Below are positions 8,474-16,914 of a DNA stretch of 38,782 bases, one piece after another. The stretch is from an uncultured Ruminococcus sp. GTDB lineage: Bacteria > Bacillota > Clostridia > Monoglobales > Monoglobaceae. The translations under genes and the position numbers were made by a program. The stretch is taken from contig CADBUP010000104.1 in assembly GCA_902797885.1 (NCBI GenBank), positions 1 to 38,782 on the forward strand, given 5' to 3'. The first letter of the stretch is position 1; each line of letters opens with the position of its first letter. A model generated the notes under the pieces. That model did not search any database, was not told where the DNA came from, and saw nothing but the letters and a program-made list of their open reading frames with translations.

Positions 8474-9871
8474 ATGAAAAAGGCATTGTGCATAACGCTT
8501 GCGGCGATAATAGGCTGTTCGGTGTTTGCCGGATGTAATTCAACAAAGAAGTCGGCGGACGCCGAGAACGGAGATAAGATTAATCTTCCTATAGGCGCGT
8601 GGGTACGAAAGGACGAAAACCCAACGGCTTATGAACAGTCGCTTAAAAATGTTGAGGAGTTCGAGAAGCAGAATCCCCAGTATAAGATAGAACCGGTTGA
8701 GTGGTCCTATGACTTATCGACGTTTTTGCCAAAGGCGGCGGCGGGCGAGCTTCCTATCTGTTATGATGTGGCGTTTACCGAGGTTAAGAGAATTGTGAGC
8801 TCGGGCTATGCCGCGGATGTGACCAAGTATCTTAAGGAATACGGGTATGAGGACAATATTAAAAAAGAAGTGTGGGACTTGCTTACATATGACGGAAAAA
8901 GGTCATTCTTCCCGACCCGTACATATATAGAATCGCTGTTTATAAACAAAAACCTCTTTAAACAGGCGGGACTTGTGAATGAGGACGGAAGCGTGAAGAT
9001 TCCTCAGACCTATGATGAAATGATTGAGTATGCGGGAATAATCAAACAAAAAACCGGAAAGTACGGCTATGCGATTCCCACCACAAACCGTGAAGGCGGC
9101 TGGGCTTTTATGAACATCGCATGGTCATACGGAACAGAGTTTATGAAGCAGGATGAGAACGGAAAGTGGAAGGCGACGTTTGACTCACCCGAGTGTGCCG
9201 AGGCGCTTAATGTATTAAAGCGTGCGAAATTTGAATATGATGCCGTTCCGCCCAATGTTTTGTTGAATCCGTCGGAGCTCGGTAAGTTATTCGCCAGCGA
9301 TCAGCTTGCTATGTACATAATTCCGCCTCCACAGAGCGATCTCTTTAAAACCTATGGTATGAACCCTGATGATTTGGTTATTGCAAAGACCCCGGCGGGA
9401 AGCAAGAACAGATGTACCCTGCTCGGCGGTGCGCTTTTGGCGTTTGCCTCAGGATATACCGATGAACAGTATGAAGGTGCGTTTAAGTGGCAGGAATTTA
9501 TAGGAAACGGAACCAAGCTCAAAGACGGAAGTGAGCAGAAGCTGGAACAGGATTATCAGACCCAGAAGAATGAGAACCTGATGATCGGCGTTCCGCAGTT
9601 CACATTCTGGAAGGATGATGTAGAGCGCATAAAGAAGGACAGAGAGCTTCAGCAAAAATATGCGACAGTTAATCTTGATAATGTAAAGGATTTTGTCGAT
9701 ACCACAGGGGTTACCATCAAGCCCGAGGAGCCGACAAATTGTCAGCAGTTATATGAGGTTCTTGACACGTGTATTCAAAAGGCATATGAATCAAAGGATT
9801 CCGATATAAACAAGATCCTTAAAGAGAGCTGTGAATTCTTCCAGAAAAATTATTTGGATAAATCCAATTAA
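8474..9871 (+). CDS. Sugar ABC transporter substrate-binding lipoprotein
   Basis: A 465-residue extracellular solute-binding protein of the family-1 (MalE-like, CUT1) type. The N-terminus MKKALCITLAAIIG is hydrophobic and ends in a lipobox VFAGC with the lipidated Cys21, so it should be a lipoprotein on the outer face of the membrane. The mature part has the usual two-lobed profile, with segments such as LPKAAAGELPICYDVAF, SLFINKNLFKQAGL and IPQTYDEMIEYAGIIKQKTGKYG. The ATG at 8474 is preferred over an upstream TTG at 8465 because AAGGAG lies nine bases before it. It is the first gene after promoter 8404-8433 and is followed by two permease genes. It probably binds oligosaccharides released by the secreted enzymes of this locus; the ligand is unknown. 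Confidence 0.92.
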   Translation: MKKALCITLAAIIGCSVFAGCNSTKKSADAENGDKINLPIGAWVRKDENPTAYEQSLKNVEEFEKQNPQYKIEPVEWSYDLSTFLPKAAAGELPICYDVAFTEVKRIVSSGYAADVTKYLKEYGYEDNIKKEVWDLLTYDGKRSFFPTRTYIESLFINKNLFKQAGLVNEDGSVKIPQTYDEMIEYAGIIKQKTGKYGYAIPTTNREGGWAFMNIAWSYGTEFMKQDENGKWKATFDSPECAEALNVLKRAKFEYDAVPPNVLLNPSELGKLFASDQLAMYIIPPPQSDLFKTYGMNPDDLVIAKTPAGSKNRCTLLGGALLAFASGYTDEQYEGAFKWQEFIGNGTKLKDGSEQKLEQDYQTQKNENLMIGVPQFTFWKDDVERIKKDRELQQKYATVNLDNVKDFVDTTGVTIKPEEPTNCQQLYEVLDTCIQKAYESKDSDINKILKESCEFFQKNYLDKSN

Positions 9872-9892
9872 AACTAAGTAAAGATTATTTAT

Positions 9893-9927
9893 ACAAAATG
9901 TGGCAGTAACCAAATGTCGCATTTTGT
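9893..9927 (+). repeat. Intercistronic hairpin between binding-protein and permease genes
   Basis: ACAAAATGTGGCA (9893-9905) pairs with TGTCGCATTTTGT (9915-9927) to form a 13-bp stem with two G-U pairs and a 9-base loop. No T tract follows, so full termination is unlikely. Hairpins at this spot commonly protect the binding-protein message and keep its level above that of the permeases; that role is inferred here. Confidence 0.65.
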
Positions 9928-9962
9928 GCTTTAAACGGTAAAATTAAACGGAGGGATATTAA

Positions 9963-10895
9963 ATGACAAGAAGAAATGCGGCTAAGGCAACAGACACCGC
10001 CGCTCTTAAAAGACATAAATTAAAACAGGAATTTTTGTCGGATTTCGGGGCGTGGATGCTTATGCTTCCGTCTTTATTGGCGATGGTTATATTTTCGCTT
10101 CGTCCGTTATGGATGAGTATGGTATATTCGACATTTGAAATGCACGGGTTTGAGCCGGTGAGATTTATAGGACTTGCAAATTTCAAGAGCGTTATAGGAG
10201 ATTTGCTGTTTAACAAGGCCTTGTTAAATACAGTAAAATATGTGTTTTGGTCATTGATTATAGGCTTTTTGCCGCCGATAATTTTAGCAATATTATTAAA
10301 TGAAGTAACCGTTTTTAAAGGCGGATTTAGATTTTTAACCTATTTTCCTACAATTGTTCCCGGGATGGTAGCTTCACTTCTTTTTGTGTTTTTGTATTAT
10401 CCCGACAGCAGCGGGCTTTTAAATATGCTCCTCGGTATGATTGGAGTTGAGCCGAAAATTTGGCTTGATAATAAAAATCTGACCATAATGCTGATAATTG
10501 TTTCGGCGTCGTGGACGGGAATAGGCGGAACGGCGCTCTATTATCTCGCCGCACTTCAAGGAGTAAACCGCGATCTTTATGAGGCGGCGATGATAGACGG
10601 AGCGGGAATTTTTACCCGATTAAGAAAGATAATGCTTCCGCAGCTTGTTCCGGTTTTTATGCTGTTTTTGGTAAGGCAGATGATAGCTGTGTTCGGAATA
10701 ATGCAGGAACCGCTTGTTATGACCGGCGGCGGACCGGATAACGCTTCCTTGTCTATTGGACTGCTCACTTACCAGTATACATTTACATACGGATATACGG
10801 ATAAGGGCCTTGCGCTTGGCGTTATACAGTTCCTGCTCGGACTTGTGATGACTGTCTTCTATATATTCTTAGACAGAAAATTGAATAAAGATTGA
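9963..10895 (+). CDS. Sugar ABC transporter permease, first subunit (CUT1, MalF/UgpA-like)
   Basis: A 310-residue integral membrane protein with about six hydrophobic helices, starting with FGAWMLMLPSLLAMVIFSL near residue 30. The cytoplasmic EAA loop is clear (YEAAMIDGAGIFTRLRKIMLP, Glu207), where the ATPase subunit docks. A conserved MTGGGP segment lies further on. The start has GGAGG about seven bases upstream. It pairs with the second permease, whose gene begins 10 bases downstream, to form the membrane pore for sugars delivered by the lipoprotein at 8474. No ATPase gene is present in the window. In Firmicutes such importers commonly use a shared MsmX-type ATPase encoded elsewhere. Confidence 0.93.
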   Translation: MTRRNAAKATDTAALKRHKLKQEFLSDFGAWMLMLPSLLAMVIFSLRPLWMSMVYSTFEMHGFEPVRFIGLANFKSVIGDLLFNKALLNTVKYVFWSLIIGFLPPIILAILLNEVTVFKGGFRFLTYFPTIVPGMVASLLFVFLYYPDSSGLLNMLLGMIGVEPKIWLDNKNLTIMLIIVSASWTGIGGTALYYLAALQGVNRDLYEAAMIDGAGIFTRLRKIMLPQLVPVFMLFLVRQMIAVFGIMQEPLVMTGGGPDNASLSIGLLTYQYTFTYGYTDKGLALGVIQFLLGLVMTVFYIFLDRKLNKD

Positions 10896-10905
10896 GGGTG
10901 AAGAT

Positions 10906-11793
10906 TTGAAGATTAAAGAAAAAAATATAACCGGTGTTGTCGGTTATACCGAATTAAAAAAGCCATCGGTAAGGATTTATCACTTCCTTATTGCGGCTGT
11001 ACTCGTATTACATATAGTGGTATTTTTACTGCCCTTACTGTGGCTTATTCTGTCCGCGTTTAAAAGCACAAAGGAGTTTTTACAGATTCCGCCCACAATT
11101 TTTCCGAAAAAATTTCACTGGGAATATATACCTAAGGTGTGGAATAGGTGCAAATTCGGCATTGCTTACCTGAATACAGGAATAATCGCGGCGGGAGGCT
11201 GTGTGTTTAATATAGTGTTTAACGGCCTTACCGGATATGTTTTGGCGCATTTAAGACCGAGGGGATCAAAGCTGGTTAACACCCTGATATTTTGGATGAT
11301 GCTTCTGCCGGGGGGAATGAGTACCGTTCCTTTGTATATGACTTATACCAACTTCCCGATACTTCATATATCGTTGGTTAACACCTTTTGGCCGTTCTGG
11401 CTTCCGGCGATGTTTAATTGCTTTAACATATTGTTATTCAAGAGCTTTTTTAACGGAATATCCAAAACGTACATTGAGGCTGCCAGAATTGACGGCTGTG
11501 GAAATTTAAAAGCATTCATAAAGATAATCCTTCCGCTGAGCAAGCCGATAGTAATGACTCAGGCGGTGTTCAGCGTAACGGGAAGCTTAAACGATTTCTT
11601 TTGGCCGCTGCTGATTTTGACAGATGATAAGCTAAAACCTATTGCTCTTAAACTATATGCGCTTAAGGGAATGATGACACAGAACGAGTACCTGCTGGCA
11701 ATGCTCATTGTTACATTTATAGCGGCAATTATCTTTCTTATGTTCCAAAAATACATTGTACAAGGTATAAGTCTGGGAGGTATTAAAGAATGA
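10906..11793 (+). CDS. Sugar ABC transporter permease, second subunit (CUT1, MalG/UgpE-like)
   Basis: A 295-residue membrane protein with about six helices and an EAA loop (YIEAARIDGCGNLKAFIKIILP, Glu191), followed by a typical second-subunit ending (FQKYIVQGISLGGIKE). The only plausible start is a TTG at 10906, six bases after GAGGGTG; the first in-frame ATG would remove the first membrane helices. The N-terminus LLPLLWLILSAFKSTKEF is the usual first helix and periplasmic-side motif of this subunit. Its stop codon overlaps the start of the following secreted glycosidase by four bases (ATGA), tying import and extracellular hydrolysis into one translational unit. Confidence 0.93.
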   Translation: MKIKEKNITGVVGYTELKKPSVRIYHFLIAAVLVLHIVVFLLPLLWLILSAFKSTKEFLQIPPTIFPKKFHWEYIPKVWNRCKFGIAYLNTGIIAAGGCVFNIVFNGLTGYVLAHLRPRGSKLVNTLIFWMMLLPGGMSTVPLYMTYTNFPILHISLVNTFWPFWLPAMFNCFNILLFKSFFNGISKTYIEAARIDGCGNLKAFIKIILPLSKPIVMTQAVFSVTGSLNDFFWPLLILTDDKLKPIALKLYALKGMMTQNEYLLAMLIVTFIAAIIFLMFQKYIVQGISLGGIKE

Positions 11794-14700
11794 AAAAATT
11801 TTTATACAGAATATTCGAAACGGTATTTATATTTATATTTATATTTCAAAGTACGTGTATTTGTGCCGAAACCGGAGAAACAGCCGTATCAACGGTGAAT
11901 CCCGCCGAGATAAGCTATACGGTCGGCGGAAAGTCAGAAGGTCTGAGAGGGTACTTCCCGTCGGGAGTAAGAATGACGGAAAAAACCTTGCAGGGAAAGC
12001 AGGTATATACTCTTGAGGCAAAGGGAACGGATGATAAAAAGACAATGTATTTCAGCGTAGACGATCAAAAGGTTAATAGGGAAGTTTTAAACGGAAACGG
12101 CGTTGAAATCACGGTAGAATACCTTGACAGCGGAAGCGGAATCCTGACGCTTGTGTACGATGAGGTGTTTGACGAAATAGAGGACGGAAGCTATGAAGGC
12201 GTGAAAAGATGGGAAGATCCTATTCAAGGTAAGTACGGCGGGTTTGTTGATTTAGAGGACAGCAAGCTCTGGAAGACGCATACCTTCTATATTCGTGACC
12301 CTAAATTTCTGAAACGTCTGCCGAATAATTCTGATTTTTATTTTTCGATTAACAATCCTTACAGCGGAAATTCTTCCGATGATGTTTCGATAGCTTCGGT
12401 AAGTGTAAAACTTATGGATACCAAGAGCCCTGCCAGAGTATTTTCTACCACCGGAGAGGTAGGAAACATTTTCTACAGCAATGAAGAAGTGAAGTTTAAT
12501 ACGGATATAATAAGCACGGTTAATTATAATTTCAGCGGTGAGGTTGTATTTTCGGCGCTTAATATAAATGATGCGGCAACAAGGTTTGATAAAACAATAG
12601 AGCCTATGCGTCTGGAACGCGACGGCACGCTTGATAAAAAGTATATTTTATCACAAAAACGTGAGACCTTAACATTGAACGCAGGGGAAACAATTAATAG
12701 GACTGTAACTTTTGACGACTTGAATTGGTTTGGATGTATGACGTATCGGGTCGAGCTTATAGATGATAAAAACGGAATATACACCGTGTATGACAAGTCG
12801 TTTTCGAGAGTGCCGAGAGCAAAGGGGGAGCCGTTAAACCAGAATTTAGGTATGTCCATGCATTATTTCGGAGACGCGTCCGAGAACAGCGCATATGCCA
12901 GAAACGGCTTTGAACTTTTGGACAGATGCGGAATCAGCTGGATTCGCGGCAATGTAATGTGGCATTATACCGAACCGAAAAAAGGTCAGTACAAAATGTA
13001 TAAGGGCACGGAGAATTTCTTTAAAATCAATAAAGAAGAGTACGGCGGAAGGTTTCATATGTATCCCATAATGGATGGGGGAAACCATAATTTGGGGTCA
13101 AACGGAGAATTTGAGTATAAAAATTTTTCAGATAAAAATGCAACAGACGCTTTCGGAGAATTTGTAAAAGCATACGCCGATCTCACCAAAGAATATAATA
13201 TTGATACGTTTGAAATAATCAACGAACCCAATCTTAATGTGTTAACGCCGAAAATGTATGCCGGTCTTTTGAAATCCGTAAACGAAAAGCTTAAGCCTTA
13301 TTATCCTAAGGCGAAGGTTGCGGGTCCTGCTGTGGCGGAGGTTCCGGTAGACGCCGATATTGAGTACATCCCACAGCTGTTTAAATTCGGCGGACTTGAT
13401 GACCTCGATATTGTTTCGGTTCATCCGTATAACTGGCGTTTTTCTCCCGAATTTAACGGAAATATTGAAAGATTGAAAAAGCTTAAACAGCTATGCGAAC
13501 AGTACGGAAAGCCGAATATTGAAATTTGGGCAACAGAAACGGGATTTCCGACGGCAAGCAACAATCCGAATATACGTGTACCCGGAAACGATACGGGCGT
13601 ACTCGGCCAGGCAGAGTGGATGGTAAGGACATTTATCATGAATTATGCCGAAAAGACAATGAATAAGATGTTTATATATACCATGCATGATGGAGTAGAC
13701 CGCTCAAACAGCGAAGCAAGATTCGGTATTACCGTGGGAGGTGAAAACCAATACGAGCCATATGCGGCAAAGCCCGCTCTTGTTGCCGTTTCAAATGCAA
13801 GCAGACTTCTTGATAATGCAGAATTAAAAGAAAAAATCGAGGTCGGAAACAGAGAAGAGCTTGCATATTTGTTTAAGCGCGAGGGCAAGGAAGATATTAT
13901 CGCTTTGTGGTCGACCAAGGAGAAAGCTCAGCTTGCGTTAGACCTCGGCGTATCGGAAATAACCGTATGCGATATGTATGGAAACGAATCTAAAAGATAT
14001 TCCGAAAACGGGGTATATGAGTTTGTTCTTGATGGACAGCAAACATATCTGACAGGCAAGTTTAAGAATTTTAAAAAGGTTGATTCCGGACTAAGCTATG
14101 ACACAGGTTTGGTGTATAATGCTGTTCCCGACGATACATATGATTTTGAGATTTCGAATAACAGCGGCTTATCCCTTACGGCTAAGACAGAAGGAATAGG
14201 AAATATAAGCGTGGTTAAGCCCGTTGAGTTCGATGAAGCCGGTAAGGGAAAGGGCAGCTTTATGCTGAACAAAGGAAATAATTCAGAGATTGTTGTCAAG
14301 CTGTATAACGGGGATAAGCTATATACCGAGGTTTCATTTGTGGTCAAACCGACAGACCGGCTGACTATTGAAGTTGAAAAGTGCGAGCCATATAACAGCA
14401 GCAGTCTAAACAGATGGGCTGTTACACTTCTGATTACAAATAACGGCGTTGCATCAGATGTTTCGGGATATATAAAGCTTCAGTCTCCGGAAAGCGTTGC
14501 GGCAAACCTTTCGGATATACAGGTAGGAGCTATTCCGCCCGGAAAACAGCGAAGGGTTACCTTCTATCTGCCCGAGATGAACAAGAAGTATAAGGAAAAT
14601 CTTGCGGGTATATTCTACATGTCGGACGGAAATGAGCAGTATATTTCGTTCGGAGTCGATTTTACGCTGGCGTTGTATACGGATAAGCCGCCGGTTATAG

Positions 14701-15296
14701 ACGGTAAAATAGAAGAAAACGAGTGGACGCGCGGAGCGTGGCTCTATCTTGATAAAGCAACTCAGATACGACAGCTTGAGGATTGGAAAGGTCCGGAGGA
14801 CTTAAGCGGACGTGTAAATATTATGTGGGATAACGAAAACCTCTATCTTGCTTCGGTAGTACAGGACGACATTTTCGGAGAAACAGAGGAGAGACCGGGA
14901 ATGGTATGGGCAAATGACAGCCTGCAGATTGCGCTTAAATGTGATATGACAACCGAGATGTACGCATTTAACGAGATGGCAATTTCTAAATTAAAGGGAG
15001 AAACCATAATATACAGAAACAAGGCGGAAGGAACGGCTACGCTCGGATTGGTCACTGACTTTAAAGGAAAAATAGTAAGAGATGAGATGAAAAAGACTAC
15101 AACATATGAAGTGGTAATACCGTGGACAGAGCTTACCACCTCGGATTTTAAAATAAATCCGGGAATCAGCATCGCTTTTTCAATGCTGATAAATGATAAT
15201 GATGGAAAGGGCCGCCGGGGATGGATTGAGCTTACGCCCGGTATTGGATACGAAAAAGATCCGAGTTTATTTACCAATATAAAACTTATAAAATAA
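11790..15296 (+). CDS. Secreted multidomain GH39-like glycosidase with C-terminal CBM9
   Basis: This 1168-residue protein has a signal peptide (about residues 1-26). Layout: beta-sandwich (30-215), Ig-like domain (215-345, GNIFYSNEEVKF), TIM barrel (350-665), post-barrel beta domain (YAAKPALVAVSNASRLL, then MYGNES), two more strand-rich segments (760-970) and a C-terminal CBM9-type domain (975-1168). The CBM9 signature is IDGKIEENEWTRGAW, then IMWDNENLYLASVVQDD and WANDSLQIAL. The predicted acid/base is Glu479 (INEPN) and the nucleophile Glu583 (WATETG). The core is paralogous to the proteins at 1847 and 16915. It should cut a glycan outside the cell, with CBM9 (known in xylanases to bind chain ends) holding the substrate. 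Translation is coupled to the upstream permease gene by an ATGA overlap. It has no SLH or sortase signal of its own. Confidence 0.8.
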   Translation: MKKFLYRIFETVFIFIFIFQSTCICAETGETAVSTVNPAEISYTVGGKSEGLRGYFPSGVRMTEKTLQGKQVYTLEAKGTDDKKTMYFSVDDQKVNREVLNGNGVEITVEYLDSGSGILTLVYDEVFDEIEDGSYEGVKRWEDPIQGKYGGFVDLEDSKLWKTHTFYIRDPKFLKRLPNNSDFYFSINNPYSGNSSDDVSIASVSVKLMDTKSPARVFSTTGEVGNIFYSNEEVKFNTDIISTVNYNFSGEVVFSALNINDAATRFDKTIEPMRLERDGTLDKKYILSQKRETLTLNAGETINRTVTFDDLNWFGCMTYRVELIDDKNGIYTVYDKSFSRVPRAKGEPLNQNLGMSMHYFGDASENSAYARNGFELLDRCGISWIRGNVMWHYTEPKKGQYKMYKGTENFFKINKEEYGGRFHMYPIMDGGNHNLGSNGEFEYKNFSDKNATDAFGEFVKAYADLTKEYNIDTFEIINEPNLNVLTPKMYAGLLKSVNEKLKPYYPKAKVAGPAVAEVPVDADIEYIPQLFKFGGLDDLDIVSVHPYNWRFSPEFNGNIERLKKLKQLCEQYGKPNIEIWATETGFPTASNNPNIRVPGNDTGVLGQAEWMVRTFIMNYAEKTMNKMFIYTMHDGVDRSNSEARFGITVGGENQYEPYAAKPALVAVSNASRLLDNAELKEKIEVGNREELAYLFKREGKEDIIALWSTKEKAQLALDLGVSEITVCDMYGNESKRYSENGVYEFVLDGQQTYLTGKFKNFKKVDSGLSYDTGLVYNAVPDDTYDFEISNNSGLSLTAKTEGIGNISVVKPVEFDEAGKGKGSFMLNKGNNSEIVVKLYNGDKLYTEVSFVVKPTDRLTIEVEKCEPYNSSSLNRWAVTLLITNNGVASDVSGYIKLQSPESVAANLSDIQVGAIPPGKQRRVTFYLPEMNKKYKENLAGIFYMSDGNEQYISFGVDFTLALYTDKPPVIDGKIEENEWTRGAWLYLDKATQIRQLEDWKGPEDLSGRVNIMWDNENLYLASVVQDDIFGETEERPGMVWANDSLQIALKCDMTTEMYAFNEMAISKLKGETIIYRNKAEGTATLGLVTDFKGKIVRDEMKKTTTYEVVIPWTELTTSDFKINPGISIAFSMLINDNDGKGRRGWIELTPGIGYEKDPSLFTNIKLIK

Positions 15297-15311
15297 GAGG
15301 AGATGACATAT

Positions 15312-16877
15312 ATGAAAAGGTTAAAACGATTATTTATATGCGGTGCGCTTTGCGCCGCGGTACTGACGTCGTCATACGCGTTTCCTGCCTTTGCGGCAGA
15401 AAACAAACACTATTATTTTAATGATTTTACAAATGATACTTCCGATAAATATGTAAAAAAGCTTGAAGACGGAGAATGGGTAAGATCGGGCGAAGATGCG
15501 ATGGAAGTGTTTAGAAGTAATCCGATAAATTCCGGGAAGCTATATATGGGTCTTGATGCTAACTGGGAAACCTTATCGGGAGACGTACAGAGTATATGCT
15601 TGATTCCGGTGAATGGAAACTGGATAACGCTGTTTGGCGGATATGGGGGAGCGGTTAAGTATGTGGGAGAAGATTCAACTGACTGGCAGCCGTGGGAGGG
15701 ATCATATGACGCGCCGCTTAATACATGGATTCATTTTGATTTACTGATTGATCTTGACACCGGTAATATTGATTTTTATCATGATGGAGAGAAATGGGGA
15801 AGTCAGGTTTTGTCAGCGAAGGCCATGGGTTTTGTGAAAAACGGAATAAAAGGCTTTCAGTTTAGGAGTGGTACAGCTCCGGGGTGCCGAACCTGGTATA
15901 TTGATAACCTCCTTTTGACCGATATAGATGATTATATCAGACCGACGTTAAATGTGAATAAAAATGACAGCTATATAGACATTAATTTTAATGCGCCGCT
16001 GTCAAACGAGGATAAGGCGGCGATTACAACGTCGTATGTAAAGATTGCCGAAAACGGCGGATCCGGAAAGTTAAATACAGACAGCGTAACGAAATTATCA
16101 GCAACATCATACAGAATTAAATACAGCGGTACGCTTGATAACACTAAAGAATATTATGTTGAATTCCCCAATACTGTTACAGGTCTGTTTAATCAAAAGC
16201 TTTCGGATAACAGAGTATATTTCTCGGGCTCGGGGAGCAGCGTGATTTCTGCGATAACGCTTATTGACGCAAAGGGAAATGAAGAAGGAATTTTATCTCC
16301 GAATGATGAGATAGCGCAGATAAAATTTGAACTGAATTCCGGCATCGCTAAGTCCGACCTTGATAATATAACTCTTGCGGTCGATGGAGAGACCGTCGAG
16401 ACAGAGCGAGAGCTAAACGGGAATATTTATACGATGAGGTTTGATGATATTATCGGTGCGGGTAAAGAATGTGTGCTTAATATCCCGTCAAGTGTAAGCG
16501 AAGTTGATAATTCAACAAGAAAGTTCACGACCGGAGCCGGAAAGTTTGAAATGCGAAGCCTTAAGTTTGAAAAAAACGACGGCACGGAAGCCGCGGCTAT
16601 ATCGGAGGCAGATAGCCTTAACGCAGAGATAATTAATACCAACAATAGCGAAAAAAACATCTATGTTTTATTCTGTGCATATGACAGCGCCGGAAAAATG
16701 ACTGATTTTAAGCTAACAAAAGCTGATTTAACGCGTAAAAGAACAGAGGCTAAAATTGACAACTTAAGTGCAGGCGGCGCGAACAAAATTAAGGGCTTTA
16801 TTATTGAAGAAACTCAGTCGAACGAGAGCTATATAAGGAATCCTCTTGTAGCCGCCGTTGAACTTAAAGCAGAGTGA
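15312..16877 (+). CDS. Secreted non-catalytic LamG-like / Ig-like protein
   Basis: A 521-residue secreted protein. The start at 15312 is preferred over ATG 15303 because AGGAG (15298-15302) would abut the latter. A signal peptide covers about residues 1-29 (ending AFPAFAA). Residues 30-210 look like a concanavalin/LamG-type sandwich (YYFNDFTNDTSDKYV ... WYIDNLLLTDIDDY). Residues 215-310 resemble an SbsA-type Ig-like domain (DINFNAPLSNEDKAA ... YYVEFPNTVTGLFNQKLS), and another Ig-like stretch follows. The last 100 residues carry the module that recurs in six proteins here (IYVLFCAYDSAGKM). No catalytic motif is visible. It sits 15 bases after a secreted glycosidase and before another, so a glycan-binding or adhesive accessory role is likely but unproven. 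Confidence 0.65.
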   Translation: MKRLKRLFICGALCAAVLTSSYAFPAFAAENKHYYFNDFTNDTSDKYVKKLEDGEWVRSGEDAMEVFRSNPINSGKLYMGLDANWETLSGDVQSICLIPVNGNWITLFGGYGGAVKYVGEDSTDWQPWEGSYDAPLNTWIHFDLLIDLDTGNIDFYHDGEKWGSQVLSAKAMGFVKNGIKGFQFRSGTAPGCRTWYIDNLLLTDIDDYIRPTLNVNKNDSYIDINFNAPLSNEDKAAITTSYVKIAENGGSGKLNTDSVTKLSATSYRIKYSGTLDNTKEYYVEFPNTVTGLFNQKLSDNRVYFSGSGSSVISAITLIDAKGNEEGILSPNDEIAQIKFELNSGIAKSDLDNITLAVDGETVETERELNGNIYTMRFDDIIGAGKECVLNIPSSVSEVDNSTRKFTTGAGKFEMRSLKFEKNDGTEAAAISEADSLNAEIINTNNSEKNIYVLFCAYDSAGKMTDFKLTKADLTRKRTEAKIDNLSAGGANKIKGFIIEETQSNESYIRNPLVAAVELKAE

Positions 16878-16914
16878 TTCAAACGAATAGCGGAATGTTT
16901 ACGGAGGTGAGCGT

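Noticed and set aside
14843-15406. 187-codon reverse-strand open frame over the CBM9 region
   Set aside because: It overlaps conserved CBM9 coding sequence and the start of the next gene, and has no recognisable domain or ribosome site.
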